DNA of 64,000 nucleotides from NCBI RefSeq assembly GCF_021530565.1, contig NZ_JAKGBI010000013.1, positions 124,001 through 188,000 of the forward strand, read 5' to 3'. Both the position numbers and the translations under genes were made by a program. Of this stretch, positions 39,958 to 48,829 are shown piece by piece. The stretch is from Pseudoalteromonas sp. SMS1. Lineage in GTDB: Bacteria; Pseudomonadota; Gammaproteobacteria; Enterobacterales; Alteromonadaceae. The first letter of the stretch is position 1. Every line of letters starts with the position of its first letter. The notes beneath the pieces are model-generated. The model had not been told where the DNA came from. It saw only the letters and a program-made list of their open reading frames with translations, and did not search any database.

Positions 39958-41919
39958 ATGTTAGAACAAAAACTACAACTTAAAAATTCTGAGCTGCGTA
40001 ACCGCTTGGTCATGGGATCAATGCATACAGGATTAGAAGAGGGGTGGCACAACCGAAAAAGGCTGAGTGCTTTTTATGAAGCGCGAGCTAAAGGGGGTGT
40101 TGGACTCATCATTACGGGCGGTTATAGTCCAAATATTCGCGGTAAACTAACGCCAATTTCATCATCGTTTAACAGCCGGTACGATGTGATTAAACATCGT
40201 GCATACACCGACGTTGTTCATCAACACAACGGCAAAATTTGCTTACAGTTATTGCACGCAGGCAGATACGCTTATCATCCTTTCAATGTGGGACCTAGCC
40301 CAATAAAAGCCCCCATAAACCCTTATACTCCCAAGTCTATGAGTTTGGGTATGATCAAAAACACCATTAAGGACTTTGCGAAATCCGCGTATATGGCTGA
40401 AAAAGCGGGCTACGATGGCGTCGAAATCATGGGATCTGAAGGTTACTTAATCAATGAATTCATGGCACCGCATACCAACAAACGAGAGGACGAATATGGT
40501 GGTTCTGTTGAAAACCGTATGCGTTTAGCGGTTGATATTGTCAAGGCAGTCAGAGCCAGAGTATCCGATAAATTTATTATCGTCTTTAGATTGTCCGTTA
40601 TGGACTTAGTACCAAATGGATCAACGTCTGAAGAAGTCACCGTACAAGCAAAAGCGCTTGAATCAGCAGGTGTCGATATATTAAATACTGGGATTGGCTG
40701 GCATGAGGCGCGCGTACCAACCATCGCGAGTATGGTGCCTCCTGGGGCTTTTAGAGAAGCGTCTAAGCGTCTCAAAGATGTCGTTGAGATACCTGTTGTG
40801 GCTGTAAACCGTATTAATACGCCAGACCTTGCTAATAGCATTCTAGATAAAGGTGAAGCAGATCTAATTTCGATGGCGAGGCCATTGTTGGCTGATCCAG
40901 AGTTTTTTAATAAGTATGCACAAAAGAAATCTGAACAAATCAACATTTGTATCGGGTGTAATCAGGGATGTTTAGATCATGTGTTTAAAGGTAAGCGAGC
41001 AACGTGTTTGGTGAATCCTCAAGCTGGCTTTGAACTGGATTATCCGTTGGAAAAAACGACCAAAGCGAAAAGTGTGTTGGTCGTGGGGGCGGGCCCTGCG
41101 GGGTTGTCGGCCAGTTGCTATCTTGCTCAAAAAGGCCACAATGTCACCTTAATTGATAAAAGCGAACACCCCGGCGGTCAGTTTAATTTGGCAATGCGCA
41201 TTCCCGGAAAAGAGGATTTCAAACTCGCGCTTAAATACTTCTTAAATGAAGTTGAACGGCTGGGTGTGAATATGGAGTTGGGGCGAGAATATACTGAACA
41301 GGTTGGCGCACAGTATGATGAGGTGGTGTTTGCAACGGGTGTGAGCCCGCGTTTATCAAATATCGATTGTCAAGATGGTAAGCGTGTTTTAGCCTATGAC
41401 GAGGTGATCCGCAAAGAAGTTGAACTTGGAAACAAGATCGCGATTTTAGGTGCTGGTGGCATTGGATTTGATATGGTGGCCTTTCTAACCGAGCCCGAAA
41501 ATCAATCCATTGAGGCGTTCAAGAGCCAGTGGGGAATTGAACAAGATATCGCGCCTTCAACCGAAAAGCGTAAACTCTACATGCTAAAAAGAAGCGCAGG
41601 TCGGTTTGGTTCGGGTCTGGGTAAAACAACGGGGTGGATACATCGTGCAGTCGCCAAGCACCATCAAGTAGCGCAAATCTCTGGTTGTGAGTATGTCTCC
41701 TTTTCTAATGCAGGATTGGTAATACGCATTGACGGCAAGGAGCAAACACTGGATGTAGATACTGTCGTCGCGTGTATAGGGCAAACGTCAAACGAAGATC
41801 ATTTTGACAAAGCACAGTTACCAGAAAATCATCATGTCATTGGAGGGGCACTACTTGCCAGTGCCATTGATGCCAAAAGAGCGATATTTGAAGCGCTGCA
41901 AGTCGCGCGAAAGATTTAA
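39958..41919 (+). CDS. fadH: 2,4-dienoyl-CoA reductase (NADPH)
   Basis: Iron-sulfur flavoenzyme reducing 2,4-dienoyl-CoA to 3-enoyl-CoA during beta-oxidation of unsaturated fatty acids. The 653 residues have an N-terminal old-yellow-enzyme barrel (QLLHAGRYAYHP; GSEGYLINEF; NKREDEYGGS), a 4Fe-4S cluster motif (CIGCNQGCLDHVF...ATCLVNP), and C-terminal FAD and NADPH Rossmann folds (VLVVGAGPAGLSASC; IAILGAGGIGFDM). The ATG at 39958 follows GGGGCGAG; a TTG at 39946 is in frame but overlaps that site. It ends at a terminator. Confidence 0.95.
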   Translation: MLEQKLQLKNSELRNRLVMGSMHTGLEEGWHNRKRLSAFYEARAKGGVGLIITGGYSPNIRGKLTPISSSFNSRYDVIKHRAYTDVVHQHNGKICLQLLHAGRYAYHPFNVGPSPIKAPINPYTPKSMSLGMIKNTIKDFAKSAYMAEKAGYDGVEIMGSEGYLINEFMAPHTNKREDEYGGSVENRMRLAVDIVKAVRARVSDKFIIVFRLSVMDLVPNGSTSEEVTVQAKALESAGVDILNTGIGWHEARVPTIASMVPPGAFREASKRLKDVVEIPVVAVNRINTPDLANSILDKGEADLISMARPLLADPEFFNKYAQKKSEQINICIGCNQGCLDHVFKGKRATCLVNPQAGFELDYPLEKTTKAKSVLVVGAGPAGLSASCYLAQKGHNVTLIDKSEHPGGQFNLAMRIPGKEDFKLALKYFLNEVERLGVNMELGREYTEQVGAQYDEVVFATGVSPRLSNIDCQDGKRVLAYDEVIRKEVELGNKIAILGAGGIGFDMVAFLTEPENQSIEAFKSQWGIEQDIAPSTEKRKLYMLKRSAGRFGSGLGKTTGWIHRAVAKHHQVAQISGCEYVSFSNAGLVIRIDGKEQTLDVDTVVACIGQTSNEDHFDKAQLPENHHVIGGALLASAIDAKRAIFEALQVARKI

Positions 41920-41931
41920 ATCCAATTGCAA

Positions 41932-41964
41932 TGAAAATCGGCACTGAGAGGCCGATTTTTTTAT
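41932..41964 (+). terminator. Terminator after fadH
   Basis: Stem AATCGGC/GCCGATT with a short loop is followed by seven T. Confidence 0.8.
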
Positions 41965-42031
41965 CCTGCAATAAAACTTAATGTGGTTCGGTCTACACTG
42001 TATGAATATCCTAAAATGTGTAGATCTCCAT

Positions 42032-42721
42032 ATGATTAAAAAAATCCAATCTATTTATCAAACGAGTATAGAAAAAGCTGATGTAATGAGTGGCTTAGCG
42101 CCTCTACTACTCAGATTAATTATTGCACCTGTCATGATTATTGCGGGTTACAATAAACTTAACTTGAGCAAAGAGGGCGTCGGTTTTTTCGAAAGCCTTA
42201 TGGCGGACGAAAATGTAGTTGCTTGGTTTGGCAATGCTGATTGGGGGCTTGGTCTACCATTCCCTGACCTGCTGGCATTTTTGGCTGGTTGGACAGAGTT
42301 TTTGGGAGGCTGGCTGATACTTATCGGATTGCTAACCAGATTAGTATCAATCCCACTGATGGTGACCATGTTCGTTGCGGCAACACAGGTACATTGGCAT
42401 AACGGGTGGTTTTCAGTTGCGCCTGCTAATCCAGATACAAGTGCTGCACAGGTATTTGCGTGGTTAGGGAGTGACACGGCGCAAAAAAGTTTAGAAAACA
42501 GTCTCGAAGTCGCTGAACGATTAGAGCGTATCAAATCTATTGTTAATACACATGGCTTTCCTGACTATTTATATGAAAAAGGCAGCGTTGTGATTTTGAA
42601 CAATGGTATTGAGTTTGCGGCAATATATTTTGCAATGTTGCTTAGTCTATTTTTCACCGGTGGTGGGCGTTTTTTCAGTTTAGACTACTGGATTGCTAGA
42701 AAGGTGAATGAGCAGAGCTGA
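42032..42721 (+). CDS. DoxX family membrane protein
   Basis: The 229-residue product has DoxX features: RLIIAPVMIIAGYNKL in the first membrane helix, FLAGWTEFLGGWLILIGLLT in the second and third, and ATQVHWHNGWF. Family members are quinone-linked or redox-associated inner-membrane proteins without one fixed reaction. A soluble insert (about 140-190) separates the last helix. No convincing ribosome binding site is seen; in-frame ATGs at 41981 and 42002 are alternatives. Confidence 0.8.
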   Translation: MIKKIQSIYQTSIEKADVMSGLAPLLLRLIIAPVMIIAGYNKLNLSKEGVGFFESLMADENVVAWFGNADWGLGLPFPDLLAFLAGWTEFLGGWLILIGLLTRLVSIPLMVTMFVAATQVHWHNGWFSVAPANPDTSAAQVFAWLGSDTAQKSLENSLEVAERLERIKSIVNTHGFPDYLYEKGSVVILNNGIEFAAIYFAMLLSLFFTGGGRFFSLDYWIARKVNEQS

Positions 42722-42727
42722 AAAATA

Positions 42728-42756
42728 TAAGGGAAAGGACTAAACTTTCCCTTTTA
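42728..42756 (+). terminator. Terminator after the DoxX gene
   Basis: Stem AAGGGAAAG (42729-42737) / CTTTCCCTT (42745-42753) is followed by a T run. Confidence 0.7.
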
Positions 42757-42803
42757 CTTCACGTTAGAATAGCCAGTGTTTGTTTATTAGTAAGGAATTT
42801 CAA

Positions 42804-43352
42804 ATGGATGCAATAGAGCTATTGCTGACTCGGCAATCAGATAGCAAATTGTCTTTTCCTGGCCCGACAGAGACCCAATTAGAGATTATAAAAAAAGCAG
42901 CGTTGAAAGTTCCCGATCACGGTGGCTTGGCGCCTTGGAAGTTCATTGTCGTAAATGAAGATGCGCGAGATAAGCTTGGTGAGATCTATTACAAAGCTGC
43001 GGTAGAAGAAAAACAAGATGAGCGGACAATCTCTCGAGCAAAAGAGTTGCCACATCGCGCGCCAATGATGATCATTGTTGTCTCACCATATCAAGCACAC
43101 CCTAAAGTGCCCCGAATTGAGCAAATCGAAAGTGCAGGATGTGCATGTTTTGCGATGCAACAAGCGGCGTTTGCTCAGCACTTATCTGGTGTATGGAGAA
43201 CTGGTTTTTTCGCACAAAGTGACGCAGTCAAAAGAGCACTAGGTTTGGATGTAAAGGACGAAATCGTTGGTTATCTATATTTAGGTACTCCAACGGTGCA
43301 GTGTACAAAACCTGTTCGTCATGAACCTTCTTCATTTTTTACAGAGTTATAA
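42804..43352 (+). CDS. Nitroreductase family protein, YdjA-like
   Basis: FMN-dependent nitroreductase-fold protein of 182 residues, the length of E. coli YdjA (183), a minimal family member. Matching motifs are MDAIELLLTRQSDSKL, VPDHGGLAPWKFIVV, KVPRIEQIESAGCACFAMQ, VWRTGFF and EIVGYLYLGTP. AAGGA at 42792-42796 supports the start; the frame to 42780 is not needed. It precedes upp by 13 bases and may be cotranscribed with it. Confidence 0.9.
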   Translation: MDAIELLLTRQSDSKLSFPGPTETQLEIIKKAALKVPDHGGLAPWKFIVVNEDARDKLGEIYYKAAVEEKQDERTISRAKELPHRAPMMIIVVSPYQAHPKVPRIEQIESAGCACFAMQQAAFAQHLSGVWRTGFFAQSDAVKRALGLDVKDEIVGYLYLGTPTVQCTKPVRHEPSSFFTEL

Positions 43353-43365
43353 TTAGAGGCTACTT

Positions 43366-43998
43366 ATGGCACTTCATGTTGTTGAACACCCTTTATTACA
43401 GCACAAAATAGGCCTTTTACGCGAGCACGGTATCTCGACAAAGAAATTTCGAGAGCTTGTATCAGAGGTTGGCAACTTGCTGACATACGAAGCGACTAGA
43501 CAGCTTCCCACAGAAACGACGACCATTAAAAGTTGGACTGGCGAAGACCTTGGCGTGCAAGAGATCAAGGGTAAGAAGATCACCTTAGTACCCATCTTAA
43601 GAGCTGGCCTCGGGATGCTTGACGGCGTGATGCAGCTTCTTCCAGCTGCAAAGATAAGTGTTGTTGGGCTGCAGCGTAACGAAGAAACATTAGAGCCAGT
43701 TTCCTATTTTGAGAAATTAGTCGGCAATCTTGAATCTAGAAGAGCACTGGTAATTGACCCGATGCTGGCGACTGGGGGCTCTTTAATTGCCACTATCGAT
43801 TTGCTAAAGAAAACGGGGTGCAAAAACATAACCGCAATTGTGTTGGTTGCGGCGCCAGAAGGAGTTGAGGCTGTTGAACAGGCTCACCCTGATGTAGACG
43901 TGTATACGGCAGCATTGGATAGCCATTTAAATGAACAAGGCTATATTGTACCCGGTCTTGGCGATGCGGGAGATAAAATCTTTGGCACCCAAGTGTAA
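43366..43998 (+). CDS. upp: Uracil phosphoribosyltransferase
   Basis: Pyrimidine salvage enzyme making UMP from uracil and PRPP. The 210 residues (E. coli 208) align through the whole length: [47 protein letters not shown], the PRPP loop [20 protein letters not shown], and the C-terminal [16 protein letters not shown] uracil-binding region. No uracil permease gene follows; a terminator and then gene remnants lie downstream. Confidence 0.97.
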   Translation: MALHVVEHPLLQHKIGLLREHGISTKKFRELVSEVGNLLTYEATRQLPTETTTIKSWTGEDLGVQEIKGKKITLVPILRAGLGMLDGVMQLLPAAKISVVGLQRNEETLEPVSYFEKLVGNLESRRALVIDPMLATGGSLIATIDLLKKTGCKNITAIVLVAAPEGVEAVEQAHPDVDVYTAALDSHLNEQGYIVPGLGDAGDKIFGTQV

Positions 43999-44036
43999 GC
44001 TTTAGAAAAGCGAACACCTATTTTAAATCTCGCTGT

Positions 44037-44068
44037 ATAAAGGCTGGTCAATGAGTACCAGCCTTTAT
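44037..44068. terminator. Bidirectional terminator after upp
   Basis: A perfect 12-base inverted repeat, ATAAAGGCTGGT (44037-44048) and its complement (44057-44068), forms a stem with an 8-base loop in the convergent gap. Confidence 0.75.
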
Positions 44069-44085
44069 CGTTTTCAATCCATATT

Positions 44086-44607
44086 TCAGAGTTTAGCCTG
44101 CTTAGATATCACTTTTGCTGTATTTGAGTAGATCCGGTTGAACAACCACCAGCCAAACCAGAGCAAACTAGTTAACCCGATCGCAGCGTAAATTGCTGGA
44201 CCAGGGTCCTCAAAGGTGCTTATAGAGCCGGCATATGCAGCAATAATTGCGTAAGGGACTATACTGCCTAACCGACTTGTAATGAAGGTTTTAAATGGCA
44301 TTTTTGTCAAGCCAGCCATACAGACTGATACTTCAGGTAAAATAGGTGAAGCACGAGATAGCAAATTCAGTCTGGGTAAAGGAAATGTGATTGTTTGAGT
44401 TGATACATCGGACGGAACGTAGCGCGTTTGTAATGCTTTCTCATGTTTAATGGAAAAGCCGTCTCTAGTAAACATCATGACCATGATGTGTCCAGAATGC
44501 GCGGTATCAACGCCTTTTATTTTCACATTGACTGTTTGGGCATATATAGGTGTCATCACGAGGAGTATTGCGCCAGAAACCGTTAAAATGGCAGGACTGA
44601 TACGCAT
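44086..44607 (-). pseudogene. Chimeric remnant: DUF2141-like N terminus joined to TVP38/VTT-like C terminus
   Basis: The 173-residue frame has a signal peptide (ILTVSGAILLVMTPIYA), then about 55 residues like the start of DUF2141 periplasmic proteins (VNVKIKGVDTAHSGHIMVMM, FTRDGFSIKHEKAL). From about residue 78 it turns into the end of a TVP38/TMEM64 (VTT) membrane protein (ILPEVSVCMAGLTKMPFKTF, ITSRLGSIVPYAIIAAYAGS, then a last membrane helix). The DUF2141 C terminus and the VTT N-terminal helices are missing. A fused, non-functional product of a deletion is the simplest reading; a working fusion is possible. AGAGGG precedes the ATG at 44607. Confidence 0.6.
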
Positions 44608-44778
44608 AATTAAACCCTCTTTAAGCATGTTTTTACTAAACTTGGGAACAAGCGTATTTAAAATGCTCAGGAATTTGGTTTGTCCGATATTATTTTTAAT
44701 ACGGCACCTTTCTAGTCCTTTAATTATCTGTGTTGCAGCGTACTCAGGTGTCAGTTTTGGACGCCTGTCTTTTTTTAC
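44608..44778 (-). pseudogene. C-terminal remnant of a short-chain dehydrogenase (SDR)
   Basis: Directly upstream of the chimeric remnant and in the same frame, the minus strand reads DRRPKLTPEYAATQIIKGLE, then ERCRIKNN and FLSILNTLVPKFSKNML. This resembles the C-terminal tail of SDR oxidoreductases (P..tpe.aA..I..Gler... ). It is preceded by an in-frame stop and has no start or Rossmann fold, so only a fragment of about 57 residues remains. Confidence 0.5.
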
Positions 44779-45100
44779 TCATAGGGGGACACCCGTGGCA
44801 TTGAGCAGGATAAAACATCAATAAAGACGTTAAAAGACGTTATGGATGGCATTTGCTTAATCGATGCGTCGGTTTGATGCAATAAATCATATGTTTCCCA
44901 CATTACCGAACCCGCCACTTTTTTATATTAGCCACAAGAGAATGGATAAGCTGCCATTTTGCACGTGACATTTTAGTTGCGAGATGGGCATGGCTTAACC
45001 CGCTCTTTTTGGCTTCTTGGCTCATAGAAATAGACAGCGAGGGTTATTTTTAACTGGCCTGAAAGCAGAAGCATTTAAGCAATTTTACAAAAGGCTTTAC
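44779..45100. other. Upstream region of the TIR operon
   Basis: About 320 bases without a supported gene. A minus-strand 40-codon frame at 44903-45025 has no ribosome binding site. This stretch should contain the promoter of the operon that starts at 45101; I could not assign one confidently. Confidence 0.4.
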
Positions 45101-48100
45101 ATGATAATTTTTTTAGGTGGTACGTGTAATCAGTCTACGTGGCGCGAAAAACTCATTCCTAACTTGGCCGTAGACTATTTTAATCCGGTTGTAGAACAGT
45201 GGGATGAAGAATGTTACGAACGAGAGCTGATAGCACGGGAAACTGCCGATTTTTGCCTGTTTGTGATCACACCTAAAATTGAGGGCCTATTTGCACTTGC
45301 CGAAGTCGTCGATACTTCGTACAAACGAACTGATCGAACAATATATTGCTATCTAGAAGAAGACGGGGATGAGAGCTTTACAGAGCAGCAGCGATGTGTG
45401 CTAGAGGACATTGGCAAACTGGTGGAGGGCAATGGCGCTGTTTGGCTGAAGTCGTTGGATGAGATTGCAGATTTTTTTCTTCAGGCTGCGCAAATCAAGC
45501 CTCCGGAATGTGAAAATGACATTTTTGATGTATTTATTTCCTACGGTCGTAGGCACAGCAAAGCATTTGCTGTTCAGCTAAGACAATCGTTAATCGATCA
45601 GGGATACAAAGTTTGGCTTGATACCGAAAACATTGCCATTGCGGTGGAGTTTCAACAAAAAATTGATGAAGGGATCCGCTATGCACATAATTTTTGCTTT
45701 ATTTTATCACCACATTCAGTTAACTCAGAATATTGTAATCGCGAGCTCAAGACTGCGCTGACATTAAACAAGCGCATTATTCCTATTCATCATATGGATA
45801 TGGGCGCAAGTGAGGGGGATATTCCAGAAAAGTTGCAGAAGCTGAACTGGATGATGTTCAACGGTAATCGTACATATACACAAACCTTGTCTATGTTGGT
45901 TTCTGCACTGAACCAACACACTGAAGTCTTGCACCCACATTGCGAGCTTTTACTGCACGCTGATAAATGGGCAAACTCCCTCAAAAGCCACGAATATTTA
46001 CTCTATGGTTCCGCTATGACCAGTGCTTGTAACTGGTTGGAGGATATCAGGCAAGCGAGGGAGCTAGAAGTGTTCCCGCTTGAAGAGCATTGTCTTTTTA
46101 TCAACGCCTCACGACTATATCATCAAGACGAGTTGTCTGATATTTGTATTGTTCACCATTCGAGTGATCAAGTTCGAGTGCGTAATCTATGTTGCAGTTT
46201 AATCCAACACGGATACGTGACAGTCACAGAAACCCTTGATAACGTGCAAAGTCGTTCCCTTGACGCTTTGCTGTATCGGAGATTACGAACAGCAACATTT
46301 ATTGTGGTCGTTGCCAGCGATGGGATCACGCATACATCTGCTTGGCAATACGTACGAGATTATGTAAAGGACAATCAAAAAGTCAGTTTCACATTGCTGG
46401 AAAACCTCTCCCCAGAAAAGGGCTCTGATCTTGGCCAAATCATTCGTTTCGATGTAAAAGCGAGTAATGAAGAATTCTGCGCGTTGTTACTACTTCACCT
46501 AGAACAAGATAAAGAATATTTTAGCTTGAGAAACAGTTTGTTTTGCCGGGCGGCGCAATGGGAGGAGCGAAAAAGCGAAGGGGTATTGCTGACGAGTACG
46601 GAGTTGGTAGATTATCAGCAATTTCTTGCCATTGCTCAGGTACGCGCTATTTATGGTGCACCACCATTGCTGATTGATTTCATCGCGTACAGTGCGACTT
46701 CGCTTGCACACCGTGTTGACAGTTGTGTTGATATCTTTATTTGCGCAGATTCAGAAGATAATCACTTTGCGCATAGGTTAAAACGCAGGCTAAGAGATCT
46801 TGAAAAAAGCGTGCATTATGTAGACCCAGATTATGGGACTAATGATGGCGCGTTATTTAAAGAGATGATGGCTTCGTCAAGTCGAGTCATTGCCGTATTA
46901 CCTAGGCATTGTTCCAGCCATATAGATAATCTATTACAACTTGCCAATGACCTCAACAAGCCTATTACTTTTGTAAAATTGAAGCGGTTTAGAGATACCA
47001 CATATGACGAAAGTTATCAGAGTTATTGGCAGGTTGCGTTTGAGGTGGATGAGCTTTTAGAAGTCTCCCTTACTCAACTATTGACAAAAATCAGTGGTAA
47101 CGCAGAGTACCTCGAATCTTACCGATATTGGTCTCAAAAACTGCATTTTTGGAAGGAGCAGCATCAGGCCGAGGAGTTTCTGCTTGGCAATACGGAGTCG
47201 ATACTAGCCAGTGCTTGGTTAGAAGGTGCGCTGGCTCATACAAGTGAGCCAAGCCCACCTGAATCACTAGTAAACTTTATAGATAAAAGTCGGGCGTTTG
47301 TTGAACAAGGAAAAAAGAATGAGCGACGAAATAAACACCGCCTAAAAGCAATTTCAGTACTGTCTCTCGTTTTATGTTGTGTGTCTCTGCTACTTGGAGT
47401 TAAAGCCATTAGCGATGGCAGAGTTGCTGAAGCACAAACTTTAGCAATTCAACTGAAAAACATTGAGTTGGAGAAAAAAACAGAAGAAGCAAATCGGCTT
47501 GCTAAACAGGCTGAAGCCGCTAGTTTAAAAGCGCAAGAAAAAACAGTGTTTGCCATGGCGCAAACGGAGCTTGCCAACAAACAAAAACTAAGAGCAGAGA
47601 AAGAAAAAGAAAATGCGCAAAAGCAAAAAGATTTAGCGTTATCCCTAAAATTGCAGGCTGAGCAATCACAACGCGCAGCAATATTGCATCAAGCAGAAGC
47701 GCAAAATCAAGCGCACAAAGCATTGCGCTTGAAGCAAATAGCAGAAATCGAAGCACTAATTTATCAAGCGCAAATTCAAAACGAAGGGGCAGAGCGAATA
47801 TCGCTGGCAGTCAGGGCTTACAAAAGCCTATTGAGTCTCAAAGCTGATGTCAGAAACAATATTCTCTATAACTTATTGTACCGCGAGATTAAGACGGGGC
47901 TTTCATCCGTTCATGCACACGACGCGCCGGTAGAACATCTGACTTATATACAAGGGCACAATGCACTTTTGAGTATAGATAGTTCGGGTCTTTTGGTATC
48001 TCACAAGTTTATGCTTGGTCCGGAGCTTAAAAAGCAATTTGAGTACCAGCTTCCATTTCGAGTTAATCAACTTGTGTCCAATGTAAATCGCTCAGTCTTG

Positions 48101-48829
48101 CTAAATGATAAGGGGAGGATTTACGAACTCACAGAAAGCTCGACAAAGTGGGCGTTGGTTAAGCTTTTATCGGACCATAAAATTGAAAAAATACTCACTA
48201 TTTCTGATGACGCAGTGTGGGTTCAAAGTGGTGAGCGAATCTGGGCGTTAACACCGACACGGGCAAAGCATGGGACCTTCTTGATTAAAGGTGCCGGTAC
48301 GCTTTTCGTAAATCAGACAATGACCTACCTTTTCTCTCATGCTCATGGTTACTTGACCCTTTGGCAAAAGCAGGGGACGCAGTATCAAATTGTTTGGCAA
48401 GCGCGACATACCTCAAAAGTGACGCATGCCGAATTTGTTGCTAACCGCTTGGTTTTTGTTGATGCCAATAGTGTTTTTAGCAGTTATGTGATCGATGAAC
48501 AAAATCAAGTGATACTTTCAAGGCGCGGCAAAGCCCATGAACACCCAATTTCCTCTGCATTCTACGTACCGTCTAAACAGCAAATGATCAGCACAGGGGT
48601 CGGTGGAACTGTCAAATTTTGGCCATTTGGTGCACACACCTCTAATCGTACACCCATCGAGATCCAACATGCTAACTGGGTCTATAGCGCTGCTCATGTA
48701 AAAAAACAAGATGCATCATTTATTTACCTCGGGACCGACAGTGGGCACCTCGTCCCATTGCCGCTAGATATTCACTATTTGGTCAAACAAGCTGAGCAAA
48801 TTATAGCGAAAGGAACAAATGAATTATGA
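45101..48829 (+). CDS. Multidomain TIR protein: NDT-like domain, three TIR-linker repeats, TM, coiled coil, propeller-like tail
   Basis: The 1242-residue protein starts with about 130 residues resembling nucleoside 2-deoxyribosyltransferases (MIIFLGGTCNQSTWREKLIP; LFALAEVVDTS with a Glu at the expected catalytic place). A clear TIR domain follows at about 140-232 (DVFISYGRRHSKAFAVQLRQ; VWLDTEN; EYCNREL with Glu215 as putative NADase Glu). Two weaker TIR-like units follow at about 347-432 (DICIVHHSSDQVRVRNLCCS) and 543-637 (VDIFICADSEDNHFAHRLKR), each followed by a helical linker of similar type. Then come a membrane segment (about 749-770), a long Ala/Glu/Lys-rich coiled coil (775-900) and a beta-rich, WD40-like C terminus. 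AAAGG before 45101 supports this start over the TTG at 45017. It overlaps the next gene by 4 bases. Confidence 0.85.
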   Translation: MIIFLGGTCNQSTWREKLIPNLAVDYFNPVVEQWDEECYERELIARETADFCLFVITPKIEGLFALAEVVDTSYKRTDRTIYCYLEEDGDESFTEQQRCVLEDIGKLVEGNGAVWLKSLDEIADFFLQAAQIKPPECENDIFDVFISYGRRHSKAFAVQLRQSLIDQGYKVWLDTENIAIAVEFQQKIDEGIRYAHNFCFILSPHSVNSEYCNRELKTALTLNKRIIPIHHMDMGASEGDIPEKLQKLNWMMFNGNRTYTQTLSMLVSALNQHTEVLHPHCELLLHADKWANSLKSHEYLLYGSAMTSACNWLEDIRQARELEVFPLEEHCLFINASRLYHQDELSDICIVHHSSDQVRVRNLCCSLIQHGYVTVTETLDNVQSRSLDALLYRRLRTATFIVVVASDGITHTSAWQYVRDYVKDNQKVSFTLLENLSPEKGSDLGQIIRFDVKASNEEFCALLLLHLEQDKEYFSLRNSLFCRAAQWEERKSEGVLLTSTELVDYQQFLAIAQVRAIYGAPPLLIDFIAYSATSLAHRVDSCVDIFICADSEDNHFAHRLKRRLRDLEKSVHYVDPDYGTNDGALFKEMMASSSRVIAVLPRHCSSHIDNLLQLANDLNKPITFVKLKRFRDTTYDESYQSYWQVAFEVDELLEVSLTQLLTKISGNAEYLESYRYWSQKLHFWKEQHQAEEFLLGNTESILASAWLEGALAHTSEPSPPESLVNFIDKSRAFVEQGKKNERRNKHRLKAISVLSLVLCCVSLLLGVKAISDGRVAEAQTLAIQLKNIELEKKTEEANRLAKQAEAASLKAQEKTVFAMAQTELANKQKLRAEKEKENAQKQKDLALSLKLQAEQSQRAAILHQAEAQNQAHKALRLKQIAEIEALIYQAQIQNEGAERISLAVRAYKSLLSLKADVRNNILYNLLYREIKTGLSSVHAHDAPVEHLTYIQGHNALLSIDSSGLLVSHKFMLGPELKKQFEYQLPFRVNQLVSNVNRSVLLNDKGRIYELTESSTKWALVKLLSDHKIEKILTISDDAVWVQSGERIWALTPTRAKHGTFLIKGAGTLFVNQTMTYLFSHAHGYLTLWQKQGTQYQIVWQARHTSKVTHAEFVANRLVFVDANSVFSSYVIDEQNQVILSRRGKAHEHPISSAFYVPSKQQMISTGVGGTVKFWPFGAHTSNRTPIEIQHANWVYSAAHVKKQDASFIYLGTDSGHLVPLPLDIHYLVKQAEQIIAKGTNEL

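Noticed and set aside
44450-44824. Plus-strand 124-codon frame opposite the chimeric remnant
   Set aside because: Antisense shadow of the DUF2141/SDR remnants, which resemble known families.
44903-45025. Minus-strand 40-codon frame (MSQEAKKSGLSHAHLATKMS…) upstream of the TIR gene
   Set aside because: No ribosome binding site and no recognisable family; too short to support on its own.
45017-45100. Earlier TTG start for the TIR protein
   Set aside because: The added 28 residues are basic and not family-like; AAAGG with proper spacing precedes the ATG at 45101, where the NDT-like domain begins.
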